Shown piece after piece: positions 23,649-32,719 of a DNA stretch of 64,000 bases. Each line of letters starts with the position of its first letter. The stretch's first letter is position 1. Below the pieces are notes generated by a model. The model did not search any database. It was not told the DNA's origin and saw only the letters and a program-made list of their open reading frames with translations. The DNA comes from Arthrobacter sp. AFG7.2 (GTDB taxonomy: Bacteria > Actinomycetota > Actinomycetes > Actinomycetales > Micrococcaceae). The stretch spans positions 248,001-312,000 of the forward strand of contig NZ_PJMB01000002.1 in assembly GCF_002892835.1 (NCBI RefSeq). Reading direction: 5' to 3'. The position numbers and the translations under genes are program-made.

Positions 23649-25091
23649 CTACAGCCCCTGTTCGTTAATCCGGGCAAGGAGCAGCGCCTCGGCCAGGATC
23701 GCTTTACGGAAGTCGCCCAGGTGCAGTGACTCATTGGCGCTGTGGGCCCGTGAGTCCGGATCCTCCACACCCGTTACCAGGATCTGGACGTCCGGATACA
23801 GCTCGGTCAGATCGGCGATGAAGGGGATGGAGCCGCCGATACCGGTTTCTACCGCCGGCACCCCCCAGGCCTCGCCCAAGGCCCACATAGCCTTCGATGC
23901 TGCCGGGGACGACGTGTCGGTCAGGAAGGGATCGCCGCTCTCCCCCGGCGTGAAGGTTACTTTCGCGCCGAACGGTGCATTCTCCTCCACGTGCCTGCGC
24001 AGGGCGTCCATGGCCTCCCCCGGAACCTGTCCCGGAGCCAGCCGCAGGCTGAACTTCGCCCGTGCGCGCGGCAACAGGGTGTTCGATGCCTGGTCCACTG
24101 ACGGCGCGTCAAACCCAATGATGGACAGGGCCGGCTTGGTCCACAGCCGTGAGGCAATGCTGCCCGTCCCGGCGAGCCGGACGCCGTCGAGCACTGACGC
24201 GTCAGCCCGGTAGTCGGCTTCCGGAAGGTCCACGGTGGCAGTGTCCCTTGCCACCAGTCCCTTGACGGCGACATTGCCTTCGTCATCGTGCAGGGTGGCA
24301 ATCAGTCGGGACAACAAGGTGGGCGCGTCCAGTACGGGACCGCCGTACATGCCTGAGTGGACGGCGTGTTCAAGGACCTGGACTTCGATGGTCCCGTCCA
24401 CCAGGCCGCGGAGGCTGGTGGTGAGCGCGGGGATGCCGACCTTCCAGTTGCTGGAGTCGGCCACGATAATGACGTCGGCCCGGAGCAGGTCACGGTTTGC
24501 CTCCAGGAATGACCGGAATGTCGGTGATCCCGCTTCCTCCTCGCCTTCGAAGAAGAACGTCACGCCGAGTCCGAGGGAGCTGCCAACCACCTCGGACACT
24601 GCCGCATACGCGGCCAGATGCGCCATGATCCCGGCTTTGTCGTCAGCCGCCCCGCGGCCGTAAAGGCGCCCGTCCTTTTCGACGGCGGCGAACGGCTCCG
24701 TATCCCACAGGCTTACATCACCCGTGGGCTGGACGTCGTGGTGCGCGTAGAGGAGGATGGTCGGCTTACCGTCCCCGGCAGGCCTGCTGGCCACGACGGC
24801 GGGCCCGCCCGGGGTGCCGTCCGGCTTGTCGCAGGCCAGGATCTGCACGTTGTCCAGCCCCGCTCCCCGGAGCAATTCCGCCACCGCCTCGGCACTGTGT
24901 TCCAGGGGCCCGCGGTCAAAGCTGGGCCACGCTATCCCGGGTATGGCCACCAGCTTCTTAAGGTGGTCCAGGGTCTGGTCAAAGCACTGGTCGATGGAGG
25001 TCCGGAGATCTTCCGTCAAGCTGTTTCCGGCAAGGCCCGGGGATGTGCGGGCATTGGGGTTCTGCGGCGTAGCCGCTGGCGATGAAGTCAT
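23649..25091 (-). CDS. M20-family dipeptidase
   Basis: This dinuclear zinc peptidase of about 480 residues is close to the CNDP/PepV-like dipeptidases. Metal and catalytic residues are visible: YAHHDVQ (near 116-122), GRGAADDKAG (near 146-155), FEGEEEAGSP with the general-base glutamates, and GGSIPFIADL near the C terminus. The dimerisation or lid domain lies between. There is no signal peptide, so it acts in the cytosol on small peptides; the exact substrate is not determined. The ATG at 25091 is taken, although a TTG two codons earlier is possible. TAATGT seven bases upstream suggests a leaderless transcript. Confidence 0.9.
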   Translation of the reverse strand: MTSSPAATPQNPNARTSPGLAGNSLTEDLRTSIDQCFDQTLDHLKKLVAIPGIAWPSFDRGPLEHSAEAVAELLRGAGLDNVQILACDKPDGTPGGPAVVASRPAGDGKPTILLYAHHDVQPTGDVSLWDTEPFAAVEKDGRLYGRGAADDKAGIMAHLAAYAAVSEVVGSSLGLGVTFFFEGEEEAGSPTFRSFLEANRDLLRADVIIVADSSNWKVGIPALTTSLRGLVDGTIEVQVLEHAVHSGMYGGPVLDAPTLLSRLIATLHDDEGNVAVKGLVARDTATVDLPEADYRADASVLDGVRLAGTGSIASRLWTKPALSIIGFDAPSVDQASNTLLPRARAKFSLRLAPGQVPGEAMDALRRHVEENAPFGAKVTFTPGESGDPFLTDTSSPAASKAMWALGEAWGVPAVETGIGGSIPFIADLTELYPDVQILVTGVEDPDSRAHSANESLHLGDFRKAILAEALLLARINEQGL

Positions 25092-25172
25092 GGCCAAAAC
25101 ATTACCCGCGTCACATCATCAACCGGCGGCGGCGCCAAGGGCCAGGCATCAAGTCGGGTGCCTGCCGCAAGG

Positions 25173-25178
25173 TATTCT
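25173..25178 (+). promoter_or_regulatory. -10 element giving a probable leaderless start (DUF3043 gene)
   Basis: TATTCT is followed by six bases and the GTG at 25185. No ribosome site lies between. Confidence 0.45.
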
Positions 25179-25184
25179 GTTCAG

Positions 25185-25787
25185 GTGTTCGGACGTAAAA
25201 AGGAAGCGCCCTCGGCGCAGCAAACAGTAGACCAACAGGCTGCAGAGGCGGCGGCCCGGGCAAACGGGTTGAGCGGCAAGGGGGCTCCAACTCCCACCCG
25301 CCGGGCGCAGGAAGCAGCGCGCAAGCGCCCGCTCGTGCCCGAGGACCGCAAAGCGTCCAAGGCGGCCGAGCGCCAGGCCGTCCAGGAACAGCGGCTTAAG
25401 ATGCGCCAGGCGCTGGATACCGGAGACGAGAGGTTCCTGCCGCTTCGCGACAAGGGCCCGCAGAAGCGGTTTACCCGGGATTTTGTTGATGCACGCTTCA
25501 GCCTGGGCGAGTACCTGATGTTCGGCGCCCTTGTCTTCGTCCTGGTGTCCCTGGTGGTACCCGCGTCCAGCGACCTGATGATTTACGTCCTGGGCGGATT
25601 CTGGGTGATGTTCCTGGCCGTCTTTGTTGACGTGTTCATCCTGTCGCGCCAGCTTCGCAAGCGGCTGACCGCCAAGTTTGGCGAGGTTGAGCGCGGAACG
25701 GTCTGGTACGGCTCCATGCGTTCCCTGCAGTTCCGTAAGCTTCGGCTGCCCAAGCCCCAGGTCCGGCGCGGACAGTACCCGGCCTGA
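25185..25787 (+). CDS. DUF3043 membrane protein
   Basis: The 200-residue protein is specific to actinobacteria. A hydrophilic N-terminal 100 residues begins FGRKKEAPSAQQTVDQQAAE and includes the family signature RPLVPEDRKASKAAERQAVQ. Two membrane helices follow (about 112-130 and 135-155), then a basic cytoplasmic tail. KGPQKRFTRDFVDARFSLGE leads into the first helix. The function is unknown. The GTG start is preferred over the open frame upstream because a -10 box sits six bases before it. A strong terminator follows. Confidence 0.88.
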   Translation: MFGRKKEAPSAQQTVDQQAAEAAARANGLSGKGAPTPTRRAQEAARKRPLVPEDRKASKAAERQAVQEQRLKMRQALDTGDERFLPLRDKGPQKRFTRDFVDARFSLGEYLMFGALVFVLVSLVVPASSDLMIYVLGGFWVMFLAVFVDVFILSRQLRKRLTAKFGEVERGTVWYGSMRSLQFRKLRLPKPQVRRGQYPA

Positions 25788-25805
25788 CCGCCTCAAAGAC
25801 TAAAT

Positions 25806-25844
25806 ACACCAAACCCCGGCGGGCGACCCGCCGGGGTTTGGTGT
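25806..25844. terminator. Terminator between the DUF3043 gene and pyrD
   Basis: An 18-bp stem (25806-25823 with 25827-25844) with a 3-base loop lies between converging genes, followed by TTAAC. Confidence 0.82.
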
Positions 25845-25869
25845 TTAACGGTGCGGTGCGGCAGTTTCG

Positions 25870-26940
25870 TCAGGGCCGGCGCTTCTTTGCGAGGTCACGA
25901 TTGATGCGGGCAGCCCAGAAAGGCCCCTCATAGAGGAAGGCGGTGTAGCCCTGTACCAGGGTGGCCCCGGCGTCGAGCCTGTCCTGGACATCCTGTGCCG
26001 TTTCGACACCGCCGACAGCCACCAGCACAAGGGCATCACCGGTGACACGCTTGAGCCTGCGCAGAACTTCAAGGGAGCGCTGCTTGAGCGGGGCGCCGGA
26101 GAGCCCGCCCGCGCCGCAACGTTCCACTTGTTCCGCCGGTGACGTCAGTCCGTCCCTGGCAATGGTGGTGTTGGTGGCGATGATGCCATCGAGCTTAAGG
26201 TCCAGTGCAAGGCGCGCGACGTCGTCGATATCCTCGTCGCTGAGGTCCGGTGCGATTTTGACGAGCAGGGGAACGTGGCGGCCCGCAGCCCTGTCAGCTT
26301 CCTCACCCACTGCAGCCAGCAGGGGCCTCAGGGACCCGACGTCCTGGAGCAGGCGGAGCCCGGGGGTATTGGGCGAACTGACATTGACCACCAGGTAGTC
26401 GGCGGCGGGCGCCAGGCTGCGGGCAGTGACAAGGTAGTCATCCACTGCATCCGCCAGGTCCACAGCCTTGGTCTTGCCGATATTAACGCCGATGACAGGG
26501 CGTACATTCGGGTGCCGGCGCTGGAGTGCAGCGCGGGCGGCCTTGAGCCGCGGCGCCACTGCCGTTGCGCCGTCGTTGTTGAACCCCATCCGGTTGATGA
26601 CGGCGCGGTCCTCGACCAAACGGAAGAGCCGCGGCTTCTCATTGCCCGGCTGGGCCTGGCCGGTGATGGTGCCTACCTCCACATGGCCGAACCCGAGTTC
26701 CATGAGCGCCTCAATGCCATGCCCTTCCTTGTCGAAGCCGGCCGCCAGCCCGAACGGCGAGGGAAAGGTCATACCCAAAGCCGTGGTCTGAAGGGACGGT
26801 GCGGGCGCCGTCAGCTTTTCAAGGAACTTCCCCGTGCCGGAGCGGTGCGCCAGCCTGATGCCCTGGAACCCGATTTTGTGGGCGCGCTCGGCGTCCATCC
26901 ATGAAAAGGCAAGCCTGAAGAAGGTGGGGTATACGCGCAT
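25870..26940 (-). CDS. pyrD: Dihydroorotate dehydrogenase (quinone), class 2
   Basis: PyrD oxidises dihydroorotate to orotate and passes electrons to the quinone pool. The 356-residue length and the amphipathic N-terminal extension [20 protein letters not shown] mark the membrane-associated class 2 enzyme. [11 protein letters not shown] binds [18 protein letters not shown] holds the catalytic serine, and [20 protein letters not shown] closes the phosphate site. It lies apart from other pyr genes. GGAGGC abuts the ATG and AAGACT lies six bases upstream, so initiation may be leaderless. Confidence 0.95.
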   Translation of the reverse strand: MRVYPTFFRLAFSWMDAERAHKIGFQGIRLAHRSGTGKFLEKLTAPAPSLQTTALGMTFPSPFGLAAGFDKEGHGIEALMELGFGHVEVGTITGQAQPGNEKPRLFRLVEDRAVINRMGFNNDGATAVAPRLKAARAALQRRHPNVRPVIGVNIGKTKAVDLADAVDDYLVTARSLAPAADYLVVNVSSPNTPGLRLLQDVGSLRPLLAAVGEEADRAAGRHVPLLVKIAPDLSDEDIDDVARLALDLKLDGIIATNTTIARDGLTSPAEQVERCGAGGLSGAPLKQRSLEVLRRLKRVTGDALVLVAVGGVETAQDVQDRLDAGATLVQGYTAFLYEGPFWAARINRDLAKKRRP

Positions 26941-27002
26941 GCCTCCAGTCTTCCGTCTTGTTCGCCCAGACCAAAATGGGCAGCCCCAACAAGGCAGCGG
27001 AT

Positions 27003-27008
27003 TAGCAT
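27003..27008 (+). promoter_or_regulatory. -10 element giving a probable leaderless start (hydrolase pair)
   Basis: TAGCAT is followed by six bases (GAATTC) and the ATG at 27015, with no ribosome site. Confidence 0.45.
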
Positions 27009-27014
27009 GAATTC

Positions 27015-28028
27015 ATGGAATGGCAGCAGGACATACTGGGCGAGGACTTCGAGTCGCATGCCTTCCGTGCCGTAGGGCCGGACGGTGCGGAACACACCGC
27101 TACCCTTGTCCGCTTCCGGCCCGCCCTGAAGGAGTTGCCTCCCTCGCGGGAGCGCCGCAGGGTGGTTCTGTTCCTGCACGGCTGGAGTGACTATTTCTTC
27201 AACGTGGACCTGGCCCGCTTCTGGTCCGCGGCCGGATACGACTTTTATGCGCTGGACATGCACAACCACGGACGGAGCCTCCGCCCGGAATTGCCCGGCG
27301 GATATGTGTCTGACCTTGGCGACTATGACGCAGAGATCGACATGGCGTGCCGCCTCATCGACCAGGACGGGGCCAACCCCTCCTTCACCCTGATGGGGCA
27401 CTCAACAGGAGGGCTGGTGGCGGTGCTGTGGGCAAGCCGGAATCCGGGCAGGGTGTCCCGGCTGGTCCTCAACAGCCCATGGCTGGAAATGCACGGCAGT
27501 GCGCTGGTGCGGCGTGCGGCGTCGAGAATGGTGGGACCCGTCGCCCGGTTCCGGCCGGAAGCTGTGCTCCGGCTGCCCGAGCGCGGGTTTTACTGGCGGA
27601 CCATCAGCAGTTCAGCAGACGGTGAGTGGACGCTGGATGACCGGTACCGCCCTCCGATGGCCTTTCCCGTGCGCGCGGGCTGGCTCAGTGCCGTACTCGC
27701 CGGTCACGCTCAGGTGGCACGCGGCCTCAACATCGAGGTTCCCATCCTTGTTTTACTGTCCAGCGGAAGCGCCAACGGGCTCTTCTGGTCTGAAGAAATG
27801 CGCCGGACGGACGCCGTACTCGACGTGAACATCATTGCTGCGCGTGCCCTGACCCTCGGCCGGACGGTGACGGTGGAACGGATCGACGGCGCCCTGCATG
27901 ATGTGTTCCTCTCCCCCGCTGCCGTGCGCGCCGATGCATACGCCCGGCTGGCACGGTGGCTCCGCGCGTACGGGGACGGGGACGGGGACGGGGACCCCCA
28001 GCAACCCGGCAGCGGGGACAGCGCATGA
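27015..28028 (+). CDS. Alpha/beta hydrolase (first of a tandem pair)
   Basis: This 337-residue serine hydrolase of the Hydrolase_4 / monoacylglycerol-lipase-like group has FLHGWSDYFFNVDLARFWSA with the oxyanion region. YALDMHNHGRSLRP follows, and the nucleophile elbow is GHSTGGLVAVLWASR. The C-terminal catalytic His is in IDGALHDVFLSP. There is no signal peptide. The C terminus carries a GDGDGDGD run encoded by a hexanucleotide repeat. The stop overlaps the start of a paralogue by four bases, so the two genes form a coupled duplicate pair. Lysophospholipids or other esters are possible substrates. Confidence 0.85.
   Translation: MEWQQDILGEDFESHAFRAVGPDGAEHTATLVRFRPALKELPPSRERRRVVLFLHGWSDYFFNVDLARFWSAAGYDFYALDMHNHGRSLRPELPGGYVSDLGDYDAEIDMACRLIDQDGANPSFTLMGHSTGGLVAVLWASRNPGRVSRLVLNSPWLEMHGSALVRRAASRMVGPVARFRPEAVLRLPERGFYWRTISSSADGEWTLDDRYRPPMAFPVRAGWLSAVLAGHAQVARGLNIEVPILVLLSSGSANGLFWSEEMRRTDAVLDVNIIAARALTLGRTVTVERIDGALHDVFLSPAAVRADAYARLARWLRAYGDGDGDGDPQQPGSGDSA
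27971..27995 (+). repeat. Hexanucleotide tandem repeat inside the hydrolase gene
   Basis: Four copies of CGGGGA plus a partial fifth encode alternating Gly-Asp near the C terminus of the hydrolase. As whole hexamers, copy changes would keep the frame. Confidence 0.85.
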
Positions 28029-29056
28029 GCGCCGCCCCCACCGGCCGCGGAACAGCTGCCGCACTGTGGACCGCCGACATCCTCGGGCCGCGATTCCAGC
28101 AGCGGCTGTTGCCCCTTGCCCCTGATGATGAGGGGGACGTGTGCGCGACGCTTGTCCGGTGCCTGCCCGGAGAGCCAGGGAAAGAGATGACGGCGGCAGG
28201 AGGGGCTGCTGCAAACGTCGTCCTTTATGTCCACGGCTGGGCGGACTACTTCCTGCAGGCGGAGGTTGCTGAATACCTGACCGACGCCGGGTTCCCCTTT
28301 TACGCAGTTGACCTGCGCAAGTTCGGCCGGAGCCTGCGGCCGTGGCACACCCCGGGGTTCACCGAGGACCTTGCGGTCTATGACGAGGACCTGGCAGCGG
28401 CCGTCGAGGCTATCAGGGAAGATGCCGCCGAACGCCTGGGGCCCGGTATTCCGCTGAAGGTCCACGTTCTGGCCCATTCTTTGGGCGGGCTCATTGCCGC
28501 GCTGTGGGCTGACCGGAATCCGGCTGACCTGGGCACCCTGATCCTGAACGCGCCCTGGCTGGAGCTGCAGGGCAGCAGCGTCATCCGCACCATCGCCATG
28601 CATCTGGTGGACCCGTTGTCCCGGGCAGATCCCCGACGCCCCCTGTGGCTTCCCGAGATGCCCGGCTATTGGCAAAGCGTCAGCAGCGAGGCCCATGGGG
28701 AATGGCAGCTCGACCCTGTCTGGCGGCCCAGGGCGTCATTCCCCATCCGCGCGGGCTGGGCCAAAGCAGTCCTTGCCGGCCATGCGGCCGTGGAGCGCCG
28801 GCTGGACATCCGTGCCCCTGCACTGGTCATGCTGTCCAGCCGTACTCGGATCCAGATTGAATGGTCAGTGGAGCTGATGGAGGCCGACGCAGTCATCGAC
28901 GTGGAGGAAACGGCCAACCGTGCGCTGCGCCTGGGACGGCGGGTGGCAGTGTTCCGCTATCCCGGTGCCATCCACGACGTCTTCCTTTCCCGGCGGGAGG
29001 TGCGGGAGGAGGCTTACCGGGACCTGACCGCCTGGCTCAGGGGCTACCCTGCCTGA
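28025..29056 (+). CDS. Alpha/beta hydrolase (second of a tandem pair)
   Basis: The 343-residue paralogue of the preceding gene aligns along its whole length: YVHGWADYFLQAEVAEYLTD, VDLRKFGRSLRPW, and LIAALWADRNPADLGTLILN against LVAVLWASRNPGRVSRLVLN. The C-terminal IHDVFLSRREV matches as well. The nucleophile elbow reads AHSLGG, so the first glycine of GxSxG is replaced by alanine. This occurs in some active lipases but could also alter activity. Compared with the first copy it has a longer loop after strand one. The ATG lies in the ATGA overlap with the upstream gene. Its stop abuts the stop of uppS on the other strand. Confidence 0.85.
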   Translation: MSAAPTGRGTAAALWTADILGPRFQQRLLPLAPDDEGDVCATLVRCLPGEPGKEMTAAGGAAANVVLYVHGWADYFLQAEVAEYLTDAGFPFYAVDLRKFGRSLRPWHTPGFTEDLAVYDEDLAAAVEAIREDAAERLGPGIPLKVHVLAHSLGGLIAALWADRNPADLGTLILNAPWLELQGSSVIRTIAMHLVDPLSRADPRRPLWLPEMPGYWQSVSSEAHGEWQLDPVWRPRASFPIRAGWAKAVLAGHAAVERRLDIRAPALVMLSSRTRIQIEWSVELMEADAVIDVEETANRALRLGRRVAVFRYPGAIHDVFLSRREVREEAYRDLTAWLRGYPA

Positions 29057-29884
29057 CTAAGAGCCCGCGGGTGCGGCGGCGTCCACGGCCCCGCCGTACC
29101 GGCGGTCCCGCTGGGCATACTCCTCCACGGCCGCCCACAGCGTCCGGCGGTCAACGTCCGGCCACAGGGTGTCCATAAAGACGAACTCGGCGTAGGCGGA
29201 CTGCCAAAGGAGGAAATTGGACAGCCGCTGCTCGCCTGAGCTGCGGAGGAACAGATCCACGTCCGGGAGGTCCGGCTCGTCAAGGTATTTCTGGATGGTG
29301 CGCTCGGTAATGGCACCCGGCTTGAGCCTGCCGGCAGCCACCTCGGCAGCGATGGCGGAGACAGCATCGGTGATCTCAGCCCGCCCGCCGTAATTAACAC
29401 ACATGGTCAACGTGCACGTGCTGTTTCCGGCGGTGAACTCCTCGGCCTCTTCCAGCTCGCGGATGACAGAGCCCCACAGTCGTGGCCTCCGGCCCGACCA
29501 GCGTACCCGGACGCCCCACTCATCGAGCTGGTTCCGCTGCCTCCGCAGCACATCCTTGTTAAATCCCATCAGGAAGCGGACTTCCTCCGGGGACCGTCGC
29601 CAGTTTTCGGTGGAGAAGGCATACACGCTGACATACTCGATGCCCAGTTCGATGGCCCCGGCCATAACGTCCAGCAGCGCCGGCTCGCCGGCTTTGTGGC
29701 CCTCGATTCTTGGCAGCCCGCGCTGGTTGGCCCAGCGCCCGTTGCCGTCCATCACGATGGCCACGTGGCGGGGAATGAACTCCTGCGGTATGGCGGGGGC
29801 CACGGCTCCCGAAGGATGCGGGTACGGGGCAACCACGGGGTGGCTGCGCTTACGGGACACTGTGTTCTTTTTGCCGAGGGCCAC
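29057..29884 (-). CDS. uppS: Isoprenyl transferase (polyprenyl diphosphate synthase, UppS)
   Basis: This cis-prenyltransferase makes the polyprenyl diphosphate that carries peptidoglycan and arabinogalactan-type precursors. In the 275-residue protein [20 protein letters not shown] has the catalytic Asp and the phosphate loop, [13 protein letters not shown] follows, and [20 protein letters not shown] with Arg-Ser contacts is near the end. The GTG at 29884 lies two bases after the recO stop, with GGAG upstream, and is preferred over the open frame reaching 29938. The order recO-uppS is conserved in actinobacteria. The final chain length (C50 or C55) cannot be read from sequence. Confidence 0.92.
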   Translation of the reverse strand: MALGKKNTVSRKRSHPVVAPYPHPSGAVAPAIPQEFIPRHVAIVMDGNGRWANQRGLPRIEGHKAGEPALLDVMAGAIELGIEYVSVYAFSTENWRRSPEEVRFLMGFNKDVLRRQRNQLDEWGVRVRWSGRRPRLWGSVIRELEEAEEFTAGNSTCTLTMCVNYGGRAEITDAVSAIAAEVAAGRLKPGAITERTIQKYLDEPDLPDVDLFLRSSGEQRLSNFLLWQSAYAEFVFMDTLWPDVDRRTLWAAVEEYAQRDRRYGGAVDAAAPAGS

Positions 29885-29886
29885 TG

Positions 29887-30639
29887 TCAGCTTCGCTCCA
29901 CATGTTTGAGGGACTTCAGGACTCGTTCGAGGTGCCATTGCAGGTAGGCCGCCACCAGGCCCGCAGCCTCTTTCCGGTGCACCGGAAGGGAACCGTCCGC
30001 CGTGGCCCAGTCACCGGTCAGAAGTGCCGCCAGCAGGACGACTGTTTCCGGTGCGGGGGCCGGCGACCCCGGGGGCCTGCATCCGCTGCAGACCATCCCG
30101 CCCAGGGGTGCGGAAAAGGCTGTGTGGGGTCCGGGCACGCCGCACCGGGCGCAATCCGTGAAGCTCGGTGCCCAGCCGCCGGTGGCCAGCGCTCGAAGGA
30201 GGTAGGAGTCAAGAATCAGGCCGGCAGCGTGTTCATCCCTGCTGAGGGAAGCCAGTGCACCCACCAGGAGGTTGTACTGCGCCGTTCCTGCCTCGCCGTC
30301 GACGTCCGTCAGTTTCTCTGCTGTCTCCGTCATGGCGGCAGCCACGGTGTACCGGCCGTAGTCGGCGGCAATGTTTCCGCCGTAGGCGCCCTTGGCTACA
30401 GCCTGGGTAACGATGTCCAGGGTTTTTCCGGACACAAGCTGGAGGTCCGCCACCATAAAAGGTTCCAGCCGTGCACCGAAGCGGCTGCTGGTGCGGCGTA
30501 CCCCTTTGGCAACAGCCCGGACCTGGCCGTGGTGCTTGGTGAGCAGCGTGATGATCCTGTCCGCCTCGCCCAGCTTGTGGGTGCGCAGCACGACGGCATC
30601 GTCCCGGTACGCGCGGGAGGCGAATGAGTGTTGGGCCAC
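29887..30639 (-). CDS. recO: DNA repair protein RecO
   Basis: RecO loads RecA onto SSB-coated DNA in the RecFOR pathway. The 250-residue protein opens with an OB fold ([20 protein letters not shown], then [12 protein letters not shown]). A helical region and a CxxC zinc site follow, Cys-Ala-Arg-Cys near DCARCG and a second pair in MVCSGCR. The GTG at 30639 is preferred over the open frame to 30720 because homologous sequence starts there. The ribosome site is weak (AAAAGGC). It is coupled to uppS by a two-base gap. Confidence 0.92.
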   Translation of the reverse strand: MAQHSFASRAYRDDAVVLRTHKLGEADRIITLLTKHHGQVRAVAKGVRRTSSRFGARLEPFMVADLQLVSGKTLDIVTQAVAKGAYGGNIAADYGRYTVAAAMTETAEKLTDVDGEAGTAQYNLLVGALASLSRDEHAAGLILDSYLLRALATGGWAPSFTDCARCGVPGPHTAFSAPLGGMVCSGCRPPGSPAPAPETVVLLAALLTGDWATADGSLPVHRKEAAGLVAAYLQWHLERVLKSLKHVERS

Positions 30640-30688
30640 GCCTTTTATCTTCCCATTATTTGAGGGCGAGGCAGTGCTGCATGCTGGT

Positions 30689-30714
30689 GTGCCGCCGGCT
30701 GATACCGGCGGCAC
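30689..30714 (-). terminator. Hairpin after leuA
   Basis: A 10-bp perfect stem (30689-30698 with 30705-30714) lies 14 bases past the leuA stop. It lacks a T-run, so it may only protect the 3' end. Confidence 0.4.
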
Positions 30715-30727
30715 AACCATACAGGGA

Positions 30728-32494
<1,767 letters not shown>

Positions 32495-32524
32495 TCATTG
32501 AAAGGTGGCCGGGCAACACAAACT

Positions 32525-32575
32525 CCGCAGCGAGGATGGGCCTTGCGCTAGATCGCGTCTGAGGCCTCGCCGCGG
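32525..32575 (-). promoter_or_regulatory. Long-range RNA helix in the leuA leader
   Basis: In the leftward transcript CCGCGGCGAGG (32575-32565), inside the leader-peptide frame, pairs with CCTCGCTGCGG (32535-32525) to give an 11-bp helix with one G-U pair. A ribosome paused on the leucine codons just upstream would cover the first arm. This could switch access to leuA. The mechanism is inferred. Confidence 0.45.
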
Positions 32576-32604
32576 CAGCTAAGAAGAAGGAGCTCTGCAC
32601 GCAC
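32548..32604 (-). CDS. leuA leader peptide, leucine-rich
   Basis: The 18-codon frame reads MRAELLLLSCRGEASDAI and then TAG, with four consecutive leucine codons (CTC CTT CTT CTT) at positions 5-8. It starts with GTG exactly six bases after TAGTCT, so the leader is probably translated from the 5' end of the mRNA without a ribosome site. Leucine-rich leaders ahead of leuA are known in actinobacteria as ribosome-mediated sensors of charged tRNA-Leu. No intrinsic terminator lies between it and leuA, so control may act on translation or on an alternative fold (see the helix at 32525-32575). Confidence 0.75.
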   Translation of the reverse strand: MRAELLLLSCRGEASDAI

Positions 32605-32610
32605 TCTTTG

Positions 32611-32616
32611 AGACTA
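32611..32616 (-). promoter_or_regulatory. -10 element of the leuA leader transcript
   Basis: Minus-strand TAGTCT ends six bases before the GTG of the leader peptide. The -35 is not clear. Confidence 0.45.
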
Positions 32617-32719
32617 ACACGCGTGCGTAAGATGAAAGGGCACTACCGTCCGTAAAGTCCACCATGCAGACGCCGCGCGCTGTTATTCCTGCCGCCGCGC
32701 TTCATCAGAAGGAGTTTCA

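Noticed and set aside
27971..27995. CRISPR-like or mobile repeat
   Set aside because: It is a simple hexanucleotide repeat within a coding frame, with no spacers or flanking genes.
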